Assembly: GCA_002694065.1 (NCBI GenBank)
Contig: NZKZ01000127.1
Coordinates: forward strand, 1 to 14,914
Reading direction: 5' to 3'
DNA from: Acidiferrobacter sp.
GTDB taxonomy: Bacteria > Pseudomonadota > Gammaproteobacteria > Arenicellales > UBA868
DNA: 14,914 bases
The translations under genes and the position numbers were made by a program. Below are positions 1-6,266 of this stretch, piece after piece. Position 1 is the stretch's first letter; every line of letters begins with the position of its first letter. Below the pieces are notes generated by a model that made no database searches, was not told where the DNA came from, and saw only the letters and a list, made by a program, of their open reading frames with translations.

Positions 1-298
1 CCAACGGACGTTCTGCGGGTGTCAGTATGGATGAGAGCTCATCGATCAATGCTTCCTTGAGGCTCTCGGAAGAGTCAATCCGGGTCGTCCGGACTCGCTC
101 CCGTAGCGCTGAGACGACCACGGTGCTCGCCTCTACCCCAAGGTCTGCCATCAGCAGCTGGTCTTCCAGGTCATCGTAAACGCCATCATCAAAATGCACG
201 CGGCCACCTCCAAAGAGGCCTGCCAGTCCGCCAGCGAGCGAAGTACGGGTCTTTTTCAGGCGCGCGAAAAGTCCTGAAGATTCAGTATCAGAAGTCAT
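1..298 (-). CDS. ftsY: FtsY, signal recognition particle receptor GTPase (5' part only)
   Basis: This is the N-terminal 99 residues of FtsY, the membrane-associated SRP receptor that docks ribosome-SRP complexes at the translocon; the GTPase (G) domain lies beyond the left edge. The reading shows an amphipathic targeting helix (GLFARLKKTRTSLAGGLAGLF, about residues 9-29) followed by the helical N domain with LEDQLLMADLGVEAS at 44-58, both highly characteristic of FtsY. The ATG at 298 follows a short leader with no strong Shine-Dalgarno. The frame has no other ATG before in-frame stops about 50 nt upstream. The long acidic A region that precedes the NG domain in E. coli is absent, leaving only about 8 residues before the targeting helix. 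It diverges from rsmD across about 105 nt, a neighbourhood common in gammaproteobacteria. Confidence 0.93.
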   Translation of the reverse strand, partial: MTSDTESSGLFARLKKTRTSLAGGLAGLFGGGRVHFDDGVYDDLEDQLLMADLGVEASTVVVSALRERVRTTRIDSSESLKEALIDELSSILTPAERPL

Positions 299-403
299 GG
301 GCAATAGGTGAGAGGGAAGCCAACTCAGCTGCGGAGTGTTTTTCTTTTATCACAACTATCCTATCATCCCTCGTCATAGAAACGTGTACCGGAGTCATCC
401 CAT

Positions 404-1021
404 TTGAGTTCCTCTCGTACGGTTCAGCGCGGACGATTACGCATCATTGGAGGAGAGTGGAAAAGGCGCCAGATTCGATTCAGCGGAGGCGCTGATCTGA
501 GACCCACTCCCGACAGCGTGCGGGAAACCCTGTTTAACTGGCTGTCGCCTCACCTTCATCAGGCTAAGTGCCTGGATCTTTTTGCCGGGAGCGGTGCCCT
601 GGGCCTTGAAGCAGCCTCCCGAGGGGCGGAAAGTGTCGTGCTGGTGGAAATGCATAAACACTGTTGTGGGCAGCTCAAAGACAACGTGGCACTTCTTGGG
701 GCCAAGCAGGTGATGATCCATTGTGCAGACGCGCTTGATTGGATGACGTCATGCGAGCAGCAGTTCGATATTGTTTTTGTAGACCCGCCCTACGATACGG
801 ACCTGGTTAAGCGCAGTCTCAACCGACTGATTCGTTATCGGCTTCTCAGACCCGAGGCACAGATCTACATCGAGTGTTCAGCGCAGGAAGCGCCGACGAT
901 TTCAGAAGAATGGGCCGTACTACGTCAAAAAAAGGCGGGGCAAGTCTGCTATGGCCTCTATCAGCATTCAGCGAATGCGGTCGATAACAAAAAATCCCCG
1001 ACCCTGGGCGATCTGCTTTAA
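404..1021 (+). CDS. rsmD: RsmD, 16S rRNA (guanine-966-N2)-methyltransferase
   Basis: RsmD uses S-adenosylmethionine to methylate the exocyclic N2 of G966 in 16S rRNA during 30S assembly. The 205-residue product has the family's RIIGGEWK (13-20) and RPTPDSVRETLFNWL (33-47) signatures, the SAM-binding Rossmann loop LDLFAGSGALGLEA (57-70), and the catalytic DPPY at 127-130. Length and motif order are normal for the family. The start appears to be TTG at 404: a GGAG at 391-394 sits 9 nt upstream, and the residues after it match the family N terminus. The gene diverges from ftsY. It ends directly against the stop codon of the convergent HD-domain gene, with no bases between them and no terminator hairpin. 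Identification is secure; the exact start is slightly less so. Confidence 0.95.
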   Translation: MSSSRTVQRGRLRIIGGEWKRRQIRFSGGADLRPTPDSVRETLFNWLSPHLHQAKCLDLFAGSGALGLEAASRGAESVVLVEMHKHCCGQLKDNVALLGAKQVMIHCADALDWMTSCEQQFDIVFVDPPYDTDLVKRSLNRLIRYRLLRPEAQIYIECSAQEAPTISEEWAVLRQKKAGQVCYGLYQHSANAVDNKKSPTLGDLL

Positions 1022-1612
1022 TCAGCCCGACGACGCTCCGTTACGAGCGACTTTTTCTTCGTCGAAGGGGTTTTCCTCACTGAAGACCCGACGAACCATT
1101 GGCTCAAAGAACGACAGCGGCTCGCTTTCGTACTCTGGATCAAAACAGTTCTGATCATATTCTTCACAGAAGCGAACAGCGTCCTCGTACCACGGGTGAT
1201 CAAGAAACCGATCACGCGCATTGCGGTCACCGCCCATATGGTGCGCGTAGTAATACATCTGGAAAAGACCGTGATATTTGATGATCCAGTAGGTCTTCTC
1301 TGAAACATACGGTCGGAGAATGGCTGCGGCCATCTCACTATGCGACCTTGGCGCCAGCGTGTCTCCAATATCATGCAGCAGGGCAGCAACGACCAACTCC
1401 TCCGATTCTCCTGCGCGATGGGCGCGGGTAGCGGACTGCAGTGAATGCTCCAATCTGCTTACCGCGTAGCCTGAAAAGCCCGCACTCAACTCCTTAAGTC
1501 CATCCATCAGCCTGGCAGGCAGATCATCCATGAATAATTGTTCCTGTTCATGCAGAAACTCATAGTCCTCTTTGGTACCGTCTGCCATCCGCGTGAAACT
1601 GACCACGTCCAT
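1022..1612 (-). CDS. HD-domain protein, candidate PhnZ/MIOX-like diiron oxygenase or phosphohydrolase
   Basis: A 196-residue soluble HD-superfamily protein of unknown substrate. Visible candidate metal ligands in order are H56 (in RLEHSLQ), H80-D81 (LLHDIGD), H91 (RSHSEMAA), H114 (IKYHGLF) and D153 (EYDQNCFDPEY). This H...HD...H...H...D pattern, with extra histidines beyond the minimal HD motif, is what the mixed-valent diiron oxygenases PhnZ and myo-inositol oxygenase show. The C-terminal stretch FEPMVRRVF is typical of a large uncharacterised marine and proteobacterial clade. A phosphohydrolase role cannot be excluded. The ATG at 1612 is preceded by GGAG at 7 nt spacing, so the start is good. 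The gene diverges from coaD and converges on rsmD; neither neighbour suggests a substrate. No phosphonate transport or phn genes are in view. Confidence 0.8.
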   Translation of the reverse strand: MDVVSFTRMADGTKEDYEFLHEQEQLFMDDLPARLMDGLKELSAGFSGYAVSRLEHSLQSATRAHRAGESEELVVAALLHDIGDTLAPRSHSEMAAAILRPYVSEKTYWIIKYHGLFQMYYYAHHMGGDRNARDRFLDHPWYEDAVRFCEEYDQNCFDPEYESEPLSFFEPMVRRVFSEENPFDEEKVARNGASSG

Positions 1613-1721
1613 CGGCTTTCTCCATGTTAACTAGCAGGTTCTCGACATTTATTATGGATCACCCACGCAGTGATTGGTAGTATCTCAATCCGACCAGAGC
1701 AGTCAGGAAGCCGAATCCCCT

Positions 1722-2204
1722 ATGAGCACGAAAGCGATTTATCCGGGCACCTTTGACCCGATCACCCGGGGGCATATTGATCTTGCCGAGCGCGCCAGCC
1801 AGCTCTTCGATGAAGTGGTTGTTGCCATCGCGGCAAGTCCCACCAAACAACCTCTGTTTAGTCTGGAAGAACGGCTCGATATGGCGGCACTTTCGCTCAA
1901 GGACATCGGCAATATCAGCGTCATCGGTTTCGATGGATTGCTGATAGACAGTGTTCGAGAACAAAATGCCCAGGTGGTCCTGAGGGGTTTGAGGGCTGTG
2001 TCGGACTTTGAGTATGAGTTTCAGTTGGCCGCCATGAATCGGCGTCTGGACCCAAAAATTGAGACGATGTTCTTAACACCTTCCGAGCATTTCACTTTCC
2101 TGTCGGCTTCTATGGTTAAGGAAATCGCTACTCATGGCGGCGATGTGTCGCAGTTTCTGCACCCCGAAGTCAATGACAAGCTTATCCAGCGCTTGCGCGG
2201 CTGA
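1722..2204 (+). CDS. coaD: CoaD, phosphopantetheine adenylyltransferase
   Basis: CoaD transfers AMP from ATP to 4'-phosphopantetheine to give dephospho-CoA, the penultimate step of coenzyme A synthesis, in the cytosol. The 160-residue product begins with the canonical AIYPGTFDPITRGHIDL (5-21), which holds the nucleotidyltransferase TxGH motif (here TRGH, 15-18). It also carries LRGLRAVSDFEYE (87-99) and the ATP-binding SASMVKE (128-134). Length matches the family. I chose the ATG at 1722 because the family N terminus starts there; AGGAAG lies 11 nt upstream, a slightly long spacing. An upstream in-frame TTG would add 16 unrelated residues. The gene is followed 31 nt later by a ferredoxin gene on the same strand, an arrangement also found in Pseudomonas. 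Confidence 0.97.
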   Translation: MSTKAIYPGTFDPITRGHIDLAERASQLFDEVVVAIAASPTKQPLFSLEERLDMAALSLKDIGNISVIGFDGLLIDSVREQNAQVVLRGLRAVSDFEYEFQLAAMNRRLDPKIETMFLTPSEHFTFLSASMVKEIATHGGDVSQFLHPEVNDKLIQRLRG

Positions 2205-2235
2205 TGCTTCGCAGACGGCTGCCCGCTAAATCCCC

Positions 2236-2499
2236 ATGGCCCTGCTGATTACCGACGAATGCATCAATTGTGATGTCTGCGAGCCAGAATGCCCGAACGA
2301 AGCGATCTCTCAGGGAGAGGAGTTCTACGTTATTGATCCGGCCCGCTGCACGGAATGCGTGGGCCACTTTGAGACGTCCCAATGCGTAGAAGTCTGCCCG
2401 GTCGAATGCATTCTTGTCGATCCTGAACGCCAGGAAAGCCAGGACACACTCATGAAGCGCTTTCAGTGGCTCACGGGCGATTCGGTCGTAGCAAACTAG
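2236..2499 (+). CDS. 2[4Fe-4S] ferredoxin, Allochromatium/YfhL type
   Basis: A small cytosolic electron carrier with two [4Fe-4S] clusters. The 87 residues contain the first cluster motif with cysteines 9, 12, 15 and 19 (followed by Pro), and a second set at 38, 41, 50, 54 and 58. The longer C41-C50 spacing (CVGHFETSQC) and a helical C-terminal tail of about 25 residues are hallmarks of the Allochromatium vinosum-type ferredoxins, which have unusually low and well-separated potentials. The N terminus MALLITDECINCDVCEPECP is almost invariant in the family, so the ATG at 2236 is secure even though no Shine-Dalgarno is visible before it. It probably shares a transcript with coaD. Its stop codon overlaps that of the convergent glycosylase gene through a shared CTAG. 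The redox partner is not evident from the window. Confidence 0.95.
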   Translation: MALLITDECINCDVCEPECPNEAISQGEEFYVIDPARCTECVGHFETSQCVEVCPVECILVDPERQESQDTLMKRFQWLTGDSVVAN

Positions 2500-3137
2500 G
2501 CCGTCGGCAGTTCGATGTCCAGGCAACGCCAGAGATACCAGGTGGCGACTGATCGATAAGGACGCCACCGCAGGCCTGCCCGGGCGAGGCGCGTAGGCGC
2601 AGGCAATTCGCGCAGCCGACGCATCTTCTGGTACCCCTTCTGCACACCCAAATCCCGGGTGGGCAATACGTCCGGCCGGCCAAGATAGAAAATGAGAAGC
2701 ATCTGCACGGTCCATTCCCCGATGCCTCGAACCTGGCTCAAGATACGGACAATCTCCTCATCCGTCATGCGATTCAACTGCCGGCGCGCAGGCACCAATC
2801 CCTCCTGCTGGCGATGTGCAAGATCGTAGAGCGCGAGCGATTTTGGATGCGAAAGCCCTGCCGACCGTAACTGCGTCTGAGACAGGCAAAGCAGTGTTTC
2901 AGCGTTCACGCGCCGTCGTTCGAAAAGATCCAGCAGACGGCCATGAATTGTTCCCGCGGCCTTGCCGCTTAACTGCTGATACACAATAGACCGGCATAGA
3001 TACTCGAAAACCGACCGGTTGCTTCGGACTTGTAGCCCGCATGGGCCGACATCGGAAATAATCCTGGCAAGTCCTTTGTCGCATGCCGACAAGTATCGGC
3101 ACGCCTCATTGAGGTCGAGAGAAGAAAGATCAGTCAT
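2496..3137 (-). CDS. AlkA-type DNA-3-methyladenine glycosylase (HhH-GPD base excision repair)
   Basis: A DNA glycosylase expected to remove alkylated purines such as 3-methyladenine, leaving abasic sites for base excision repair. The 213-residue protein has IVYQQLSGKAA (51-61), the usual helix-capping region of the AlkA family, then the helix-hairpin-helix VRGIGEWTVQM (136-146). The Gly/Pro-rich loop and catalytic aspartate D162 sit in LPTRDLGVQKGY (158-169). It has no iron-sulfur cluster cysteines, which argues against MutY/Nth. The ATG at 3137 is preferred over one 60 nt upstream because it overlaps the stop of the preceding phosphatase gene by 8 nt, a typical translational coupling. At 213 residues it is the short single-domain form without the N-terminal domain of E. 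coli AlkA. Confidence 0.88.
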   Translation of the reverse strand: MTDLSSLDLNEACRYLSACDKGLARIISDVGPCGLQVRSNRSVFEYLCRSIVYQQLSGKAAGTIHGRLLDLFERRRVNAETLLCLSQTQLRSAGLSHPKSLALYDLAHRQQEGLVPARRQLNRMTDEEIVRILSQVRGIGEWTVQMLLIFYLGRPDVLPTRDLGVQKGYQKMRRLRELPAPTRLARAGLRWRPYRSVATWYLWRCLDIELPTA

Positions 3138-3726
3138 TGCCTGCTTTAATGTGTCCGATCCGCTTGGCAGGATCCAGTTGCCAGACTTCAATTTCATCGT
3201 TGCTCTGTCGGAATGAGGTCAGGCATTCTTGAGTGAAGCAGTCACTGAGCCTGGCCTTAATCGCCATATTCACCCCCTGATGACCCACGATCAGGATATC
3301 GCCCTCCTGATCGTCCAAGTCAGCAATCAGGCCAGCGATCCTTGATGCAACGTCGTGAATCGTCTCACCTCCCGGTGCGGCCAAAAGATAGCAGGACTCG
3401 CGCCAGGCATCATACCCGGCAGGATCCTCAGCCCGCAGTTCTGATTCAAGCCGGCCTTCAAACTGACCGAGGTCAAGTTCAATCAACGTTGGATTCGTCT
3501 CTACCTCACAGCCCATCGCTTCGCCCAAAATCTGGGCGGTCTTCTGAGCTCTTGAGAGCGGTGATGAAATCAGGCGATGTGGCACACACCCCCGCGCCTC
3601 AAGCAAAGCCGCCAGCCGAGCGGCTTGATTCTGGCCTTCCGCATTGAGCGGAATATCGCTAACGGACTGCCAACGCTGCTCAAGATTCCAGTCAGTTTGG
3701 CCATGTCGTGCAATGAGCAGACTCAC
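3130..3726 (-). CDS. Histidine phosphatase family protein (phosphoglycerate mutase-like)
   Basis: A 198-residue member of the RHG histidine phosphatase superfamily, which transfers phosphate through a phosphohistidine. The catalytic RHG with H8 is in LLIARHGQTDWN (3-14). The second phosphate-pocket arginine is R59 in SSPLSRAQKTA, the proton-donor glutamate is probably E83 in LIELDLGQFEG, and the second catalytic histidine is H149 in IVGHQG. The pattern fits CobC/GpmB-like phosphatases; the substrate is unknown. The start is taken as GTG at 3726 because GAGAGG lies 7 nt upstream and the RHG block starts immediately; an upstream start at 3798 would add 24 non-conserved residues. Its last codons overlap the downstream glycosylase start by 8 nt, so the two are likely made from one transcript. 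No cobalamin-synthesis genes adjoin it, so a CobC role is not supported. Confidence 0.88.
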   Translation of the reverse strand: MSLLIARHGQTDWNLEQRWQSVSDIPLNAEGQNQAARLAALLEARGCVPHRLISSPLSRAQKTAQILGEAMGCEVETNPTLIELDLGQFEGRLESELRAEDPAGYDAWRESCYLLAAPGGETIHDVASRIAGLIADLDDQEGDILIVGHQGVNMAIKARLSDCFTQECLTSFRQSNDEIEVWQLDPAKRIGHIKAGND

Positions 3727-3833
3727 TTCAATTCCTCTCCCGAAATCAGCATGGTTCACCAGAGTCCTTGGGCTTTCCAAAATGAACAACCTGCACAAGA
3801 ACCGGCACTGTGTAGCAAGATCTGGCGCAGAAG

Positions 3834-3862
3834 TTGACTTTACCCAAGTCTGTCGCTATTAT
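3834..3862 (+). promoter_or_regulatory. Strong sigma70 promoter for a small transcript
   Basis: TTGACT at 3834-3839 and TATTAT at 3857-3862 are separated by exactly 17 nt, a near-consensus sigma70 promoter. A start near A3869 is expected. No protein-coding gene on the plus strand begins within 400 nt, and an intrinsic terminator lies about 80 nt downstream. Confidence 0.75.
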
Positions 3863-3868
3863 TCTCTC

Positions 3869-3948
3869 AGGATTTGTGCAACGCACAATTTCTATTCATA
3901 TCCTCCTCCAAATATTCAGCCCGCCCATCATTTCGGCGGGCTTTTTTT
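3869..3948 (+). ncRNA. Candidate small RNA of about 80 nt with an anti-Shine-Dalgarno linker
   Basis: Seen directly: a near-consensus promoter immediately upstream, a 5' hairpin (TTGTGC 3874-3879, loop AAC, GCACAA 3883-3888), an unpaired pyrimidine-rich linker (about 3889-3917) containing TCCTCCTCC at 3901-3909, and a 3' Rho-independent terminator. The architecture of 5' stem, single-stranded seed and terminator stem with U tail is that of Hfq-dependent trans-acting sRNAs. The CCUCCUCC run is complementary to Shine-Dalgarno sequences, as in other known C-rich, mRNA-blocking sRNAs. I do not recognise it as a named family. Alternatively it could be an attenuated leader for the gene at 4284, 335 nt further on. 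The 5' end is inferred from promoter spacing. Confidence 0.6.
3918..3948 (+). terminator. Intrinsic (Rho-independent) terminator
   Basis: A perfect 8-bp GC-rich stem, AGCCCGCC (3918-3925) pairing with GGCGGGCT (3935-3942), with a 9-nt loop, runs directly into seven T residues (3942-3948). Its orientation is plus strand, but the nearest plus-strand coding gene upstream ends at 2499 with two minus-strand genes between. It therefore most plausibly ends the short transcript that starts near 3869. Confidence 0.88.
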
Positions 3949-4283
3949 GTAATTCGCTATTTTTCAATAGAAACAGTCTATTGAGATATATTTCAAGGTT
4001 CTTTTGCAAGAGTCATACACCCTTTTTTTGACCTTATAAGAGCCATTTATTCTGCGGGGATTTTTATTTATTGCGCCGCATCATTTTTATCTGAACACCA
4101 TCAAAAAATCATCTGTCTTTCCGGGCATTGTATTTGGCTCTGCTGAGTGCGTTTTTCAAATATTCGCAACATGAATTCTGATACCAAAACACAGCATTGA
4201 TTCCATTGCGCCAAAGGGGTTTGCCCTAAGGATTAAAATCCCGTGCAAATAAAACCTCTCAGCAAATTTCTGACGGACCCTCC
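3949..4283. other. AT-rich gene-free stretch upstream of the malonyltransferase-like gene
   Basis: No credible coding sequence was found on either strand. Composition is markedly AT-rich (about 30-38% GC in 60-base blocks by hand count), with many T runs, unlike the coding DNA around it. It holds an inverted repeat TCAATAGA/TCTATTGA (3964-3971 and 3977-3984). It also holds a weaker TGCGG/CCGCA pair (4053-4057 and 4076-4080) followed by ATCATTTTT, which could be a poor terminator. A promoter for the 4284 gene is expected here, but I could not identify a convincing -35/-10 pair. Short palindromic segments around GGATTAAAATCC (4231-4240 area) may be operator-like. Confidence 0.6.
3964..3984. repeat. 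8-bp perfect inverted repeat (possible operator or hairpin)
   Basis: TCAATAGA at 3964-3971 and its exact reverse complement TCTATTGA at 3977-3984 flank a 5-nt spacer. Neither side is followed directly by a T run, so it is not a terminator. It could be a protein-binding site or an RNA hairpin in a readthrough transcript. Confidence 0.5.
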
Positions 4284-5273
4284 ATGACTGATCCTATTGA
4301 ATCTGCACTGCTTGTTTTTCCCGGCCAGGGATCGCAGTACCCCGGGATGGGGTGCGATCTTTTCGACTCCTTTGAAACCGTAAGACAACTCTACGAGGAA
4401 GCCAGCGATACACTTGGCTACGATCTTGCCCGCCTTTCCTTTGAAGATCCCAATCATGAGATTCACCTCACCCGATACACGCAGCCGGCACTGCTTACCC
4501 ATGCGATTGCTTGCCTGCGTATTTTTGAGGAGCAAATAGGTCAACCCGTCACGCCAAAGGCTGCTGCGGGTCATAGTCTTGGAGAGTATTCTGCCTTGGT
4601 GGCCGCCGGTGCGCTGAGCTTCACTGACGCACTGCGCCTGGTTAGCGAACGTGGGCGTCTCATGGGAGAACTGGGCGAAGGTGAGATGGAAGCGCTTCCG
4701 CTTGCCTTGGAGGAAGCCAAGGCTCTCGCGGAGCAACACTACTGTGCCGTGGCGGCCTGCAATCTTCCCGATCAGACGGTCGTTGGCGGTAAAGCAACAG
4801 ACCTCAACCTCCTAGTCGAGACTTTCTCCAATCAGTTCCCGGGGAAAAGGTCGGCAAGGCTGAAAACCGAAGGTGCGTTTCATACTTTCTACATGATTGG
4901 CGCCGCTCTTGAGTTTCGAACCGCATTGGAAAACACGGCACTCCAGCCCCCATCTGTCTCAGTCCTATCTAACACGACCGGCCGTTTTCATGATGCGAAT
5001 CCTGATAGCATCCGGGCAGCACTTTTCTCTCAGCTATTTAATCCGGTCCTTTGGCATGACAATCTCAGATATGCCGCCGAACAGGGGTGCCGGACAATGA
5101 TCGAATTCGGTGGCGGCATTGGCAAAGGAGAGACCCCGGCCGAGAAAAAACCGAACCTGGCTGGGATCGTCAAGAAAACCTTCAGGCGCGATGACAATCC
5201 GCCAGGATACATCGGCATCATCAACACTGAAACACTTGCCCAGGCAGTGACCCAGCTCCAGAACGGCGCATAG
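4284..5273 (+). CDS. Stand-alone malonyl-CoA:ACP transacylase-like protein (FabD/discrete AT family)
   Basis: The protein should move a malonyl (or other acyl) group from CoA to an acyl carrier protein through a serine ester. The 329 residues contain FPGQGSQYPGMG (12-23), the nucleophile motif GHSLGE with S98, R125 in ERGRLMGE, H200 in GAFHTFYM, and Q250 in SQLFNPVLW. All the usual transacylase catalytic and substrate residues are therefore present, including the arginine that binds a malonyl carboxylate. Departures from FabD are a shortened loop after RGRLM (GELGEGEMEALPL where FabD has EGTGAM) and an extra segment of about 20 residues after IEFGGGIGKG near the C terminus. No fabH, fabG, acpP or polyketide synthase gene adjoins it. 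It may be a second FabD or a trans-acting AT for a pathway elsewhere. The ATG at 4284 has only a weak GGA upstream. Confidence 0.82.
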   Translation: MTDPIESALLVFPGQGSQYPGMGCDLFDSFETVRQLYEEASDTLGYDLARLSFEDPNHEIHLTRYTQPALLTHAIACLRIFEEQIGQPVTPKAAAGHSLGEYSALVAAGALSFTDALRLVSERGRLMGELGEGEMEALPLALEEAKALAEQHYCAVAACNLPDQTVVGGKATDLNLLVETFSNQFPGKRSARLKTEGAFHTFYMIGAALEFRTALENTALQPPSVSVLSNTTGRFHDANPDSIRAALFSQLFNPVLWHDNLRYAAEQGCRTMIEFGGGIGKGETPAEKKPNLAGIVKKTFRRDDNPPGYIGIINTETLAQAVTQLQNGA

Positions 5274-5349
5274 CGTCCAGCCGGCTTTTGTGATGAGTCG
5301 ACTCGGTGAATGATTCCGGGGTCTGTGAAGATCCTGATAAGTCTGTCTC

Positions 5350-6258
5350 GTGAGCACCTCTGTACTGTATAGCCTCACCGTCCTGATCTGGGGCTCGAGC
5401 TGGCTTGCGATCCACTTTCAGATCGGTGTGGTTCCCCCGGAGATTGCCATCGTCTACCGGTTCGTCCTGGCTTCCACTCTGCTTGTTGTCTGGTGTCTTG
5501 CGCGCGGCATATCCCTGCGCATCGCACCTCGCCACCATCCCTACCTCGCGTTGCTGGGATTCAGCCTGTTCTCACTAAACTACTTGCTGTTCTATTACGC
5601 GGCGTTTGATCTCGCTACGGGCCTGCTGGCTGTCATTTTCTCGACGATGACCGTCATGAACATTTTTAACAGCGCCCTTTTTCTAAACCATAGGATTCAG
5701 AAAAAAACCGTCGTCGCGGTCATCTTCGGACTGACAGGCATGGGGTTGGTCTTCTGGCCGGAACTCGCCACATCCCGAGCCCAGGCGGTGGGAGCCATCG
5801 GCATGAGCCTCGTCGCGACCTATCTTGCGTCGATCGGCAACATCGTTTCTGCCCGGAACCAAAAGCACGGTATTTCAGTTGCGTCGGCCAATGCCATTGG
5901 CATGGCTTATGGCGCCCTTTTTCTTTTTGCCTTCAGTTTCCTATCTGGTGCACCATTTGTGATCGATACCAGCATCAGTTTTATCGGCTCGCTGCTCTTT
6001 TTAGCTTTATTTGCGTCGGCTATCGGTTTCGGTTGCTATTTAACACTCGTTGGGCGAATCGGGCCAGAGAATGCCGCTTATGCGACGGTGCTGTTCCCGA
6101 TCGTGGCGCTCGCCCTATCAACCTGGGTCGAAAGCTATGCGTGGCAGGGCCGGACACTGGTTGGTGTCGGCCTGGTGCTGATCGGTAATGTCATCGTGCT
6201 GGCGCGGCCCGCGGCCGTGGCGCGCCTCAAGGGACTCATCTTGAAAAGCATCCAGTGA
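5350..6258 (+). CDS. EamA-family (DMT superfamily) transporter
   Basis: A 302-residue inner-membrane protein of the drug/metabolite transporter superfamily, probably an exporter of small metabolites; the substrate cannot be read from the sequence. Two EamA repeats of about five membrane segments each are visible. The first begins with the typical VLIWGSSWLAIHF (11-23) and includes FYYAAFDLATGLLAVIFST (81-99); the second starts near residue 147 and ends with a short basic tail. The start is GTG at 5350, with the family's first helix following within a few residues; the ribosome binding site is weak. It lies 76 nt after the malonyltransferase-like gene with no clear terminator between, so co-transcription is possible. 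It converges on the MFS gene with only 8 nt between stop codons. Confidence 0.88.
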   Translation: MSTSVLYSLTVLIWGSSWLAIHFQIGVVPPEIAIVYRFVLASTLLVVWCLARGISLRIAPRHHPYLALLGFSLFSLNYLLFYYAAFDLATGLLAVIFSTMTVMNIFNSALFLNHRIQKKTVVAVIFGLTGMGLVFWPELATSRAQAVGAIGMSLVATYLASIGNIVSARNQKHGISVASANAIGMAYGALFLFAFSFLSGAPFVIDTSISFIGSLLFLALFASAIGFGCYLTLVGRIGPENAAYATVLFPIVALALSTWVESYAWQGRTLVGVGLVLIGNVIVLARPAAVARLKGLILKSIQ

Positions 6259-6266
6259 GAACAGAC

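Noticed and set aside
1658..1674. ATCAC-N7-GTGAT inverted repeat between the HD gene and coaD
   Set aside because: Five-base arms are too short to support an operator claim, and no matching promoter pair was found around it.
2182..2715. Minus-strand ORF of 177 codons over the ferredoxin gene
   Set aside because: It is antisense to an invariant ferredoxin sequence, overlaps the glycosylase gene in another frame, and resembles no protein family.
3138..3197. Longer glycosylase start 60 nt upstream
   Set aside because: It would place 20 non-conserved residues deep inside the phosphatase gene; the overlapping ATG at 3137 fits normal coupling and the family N terminus.
3867..3899. Minus-strand 10-codon ORF preceded by GGAGGAGGA, a perfect-looking ribosome binding site
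   Set aside because: The apparent site is simply the complement of the CCTCCTCC run. No minus-strand promoter was found upstream, while the plus strand has a consensus promoter and terminator correctly placed. The peptide is too short to judge.
3644..3952. Plus-strand ORF of 102 codons overlapping the phosphatase 5' end and the sRNA region
   Set aside because: It is antisense to a clear gene, runs through a promoter and terminator, has no recognisable domain, and its composition looks random.
5295..5304. Palindrome GAGTCGACTC between the malonyltransferase-like and EamA genes
   Set aside because: It is a 10-bp palindrome without a partner, loop or promoter context; this is expected occasionally by chance.
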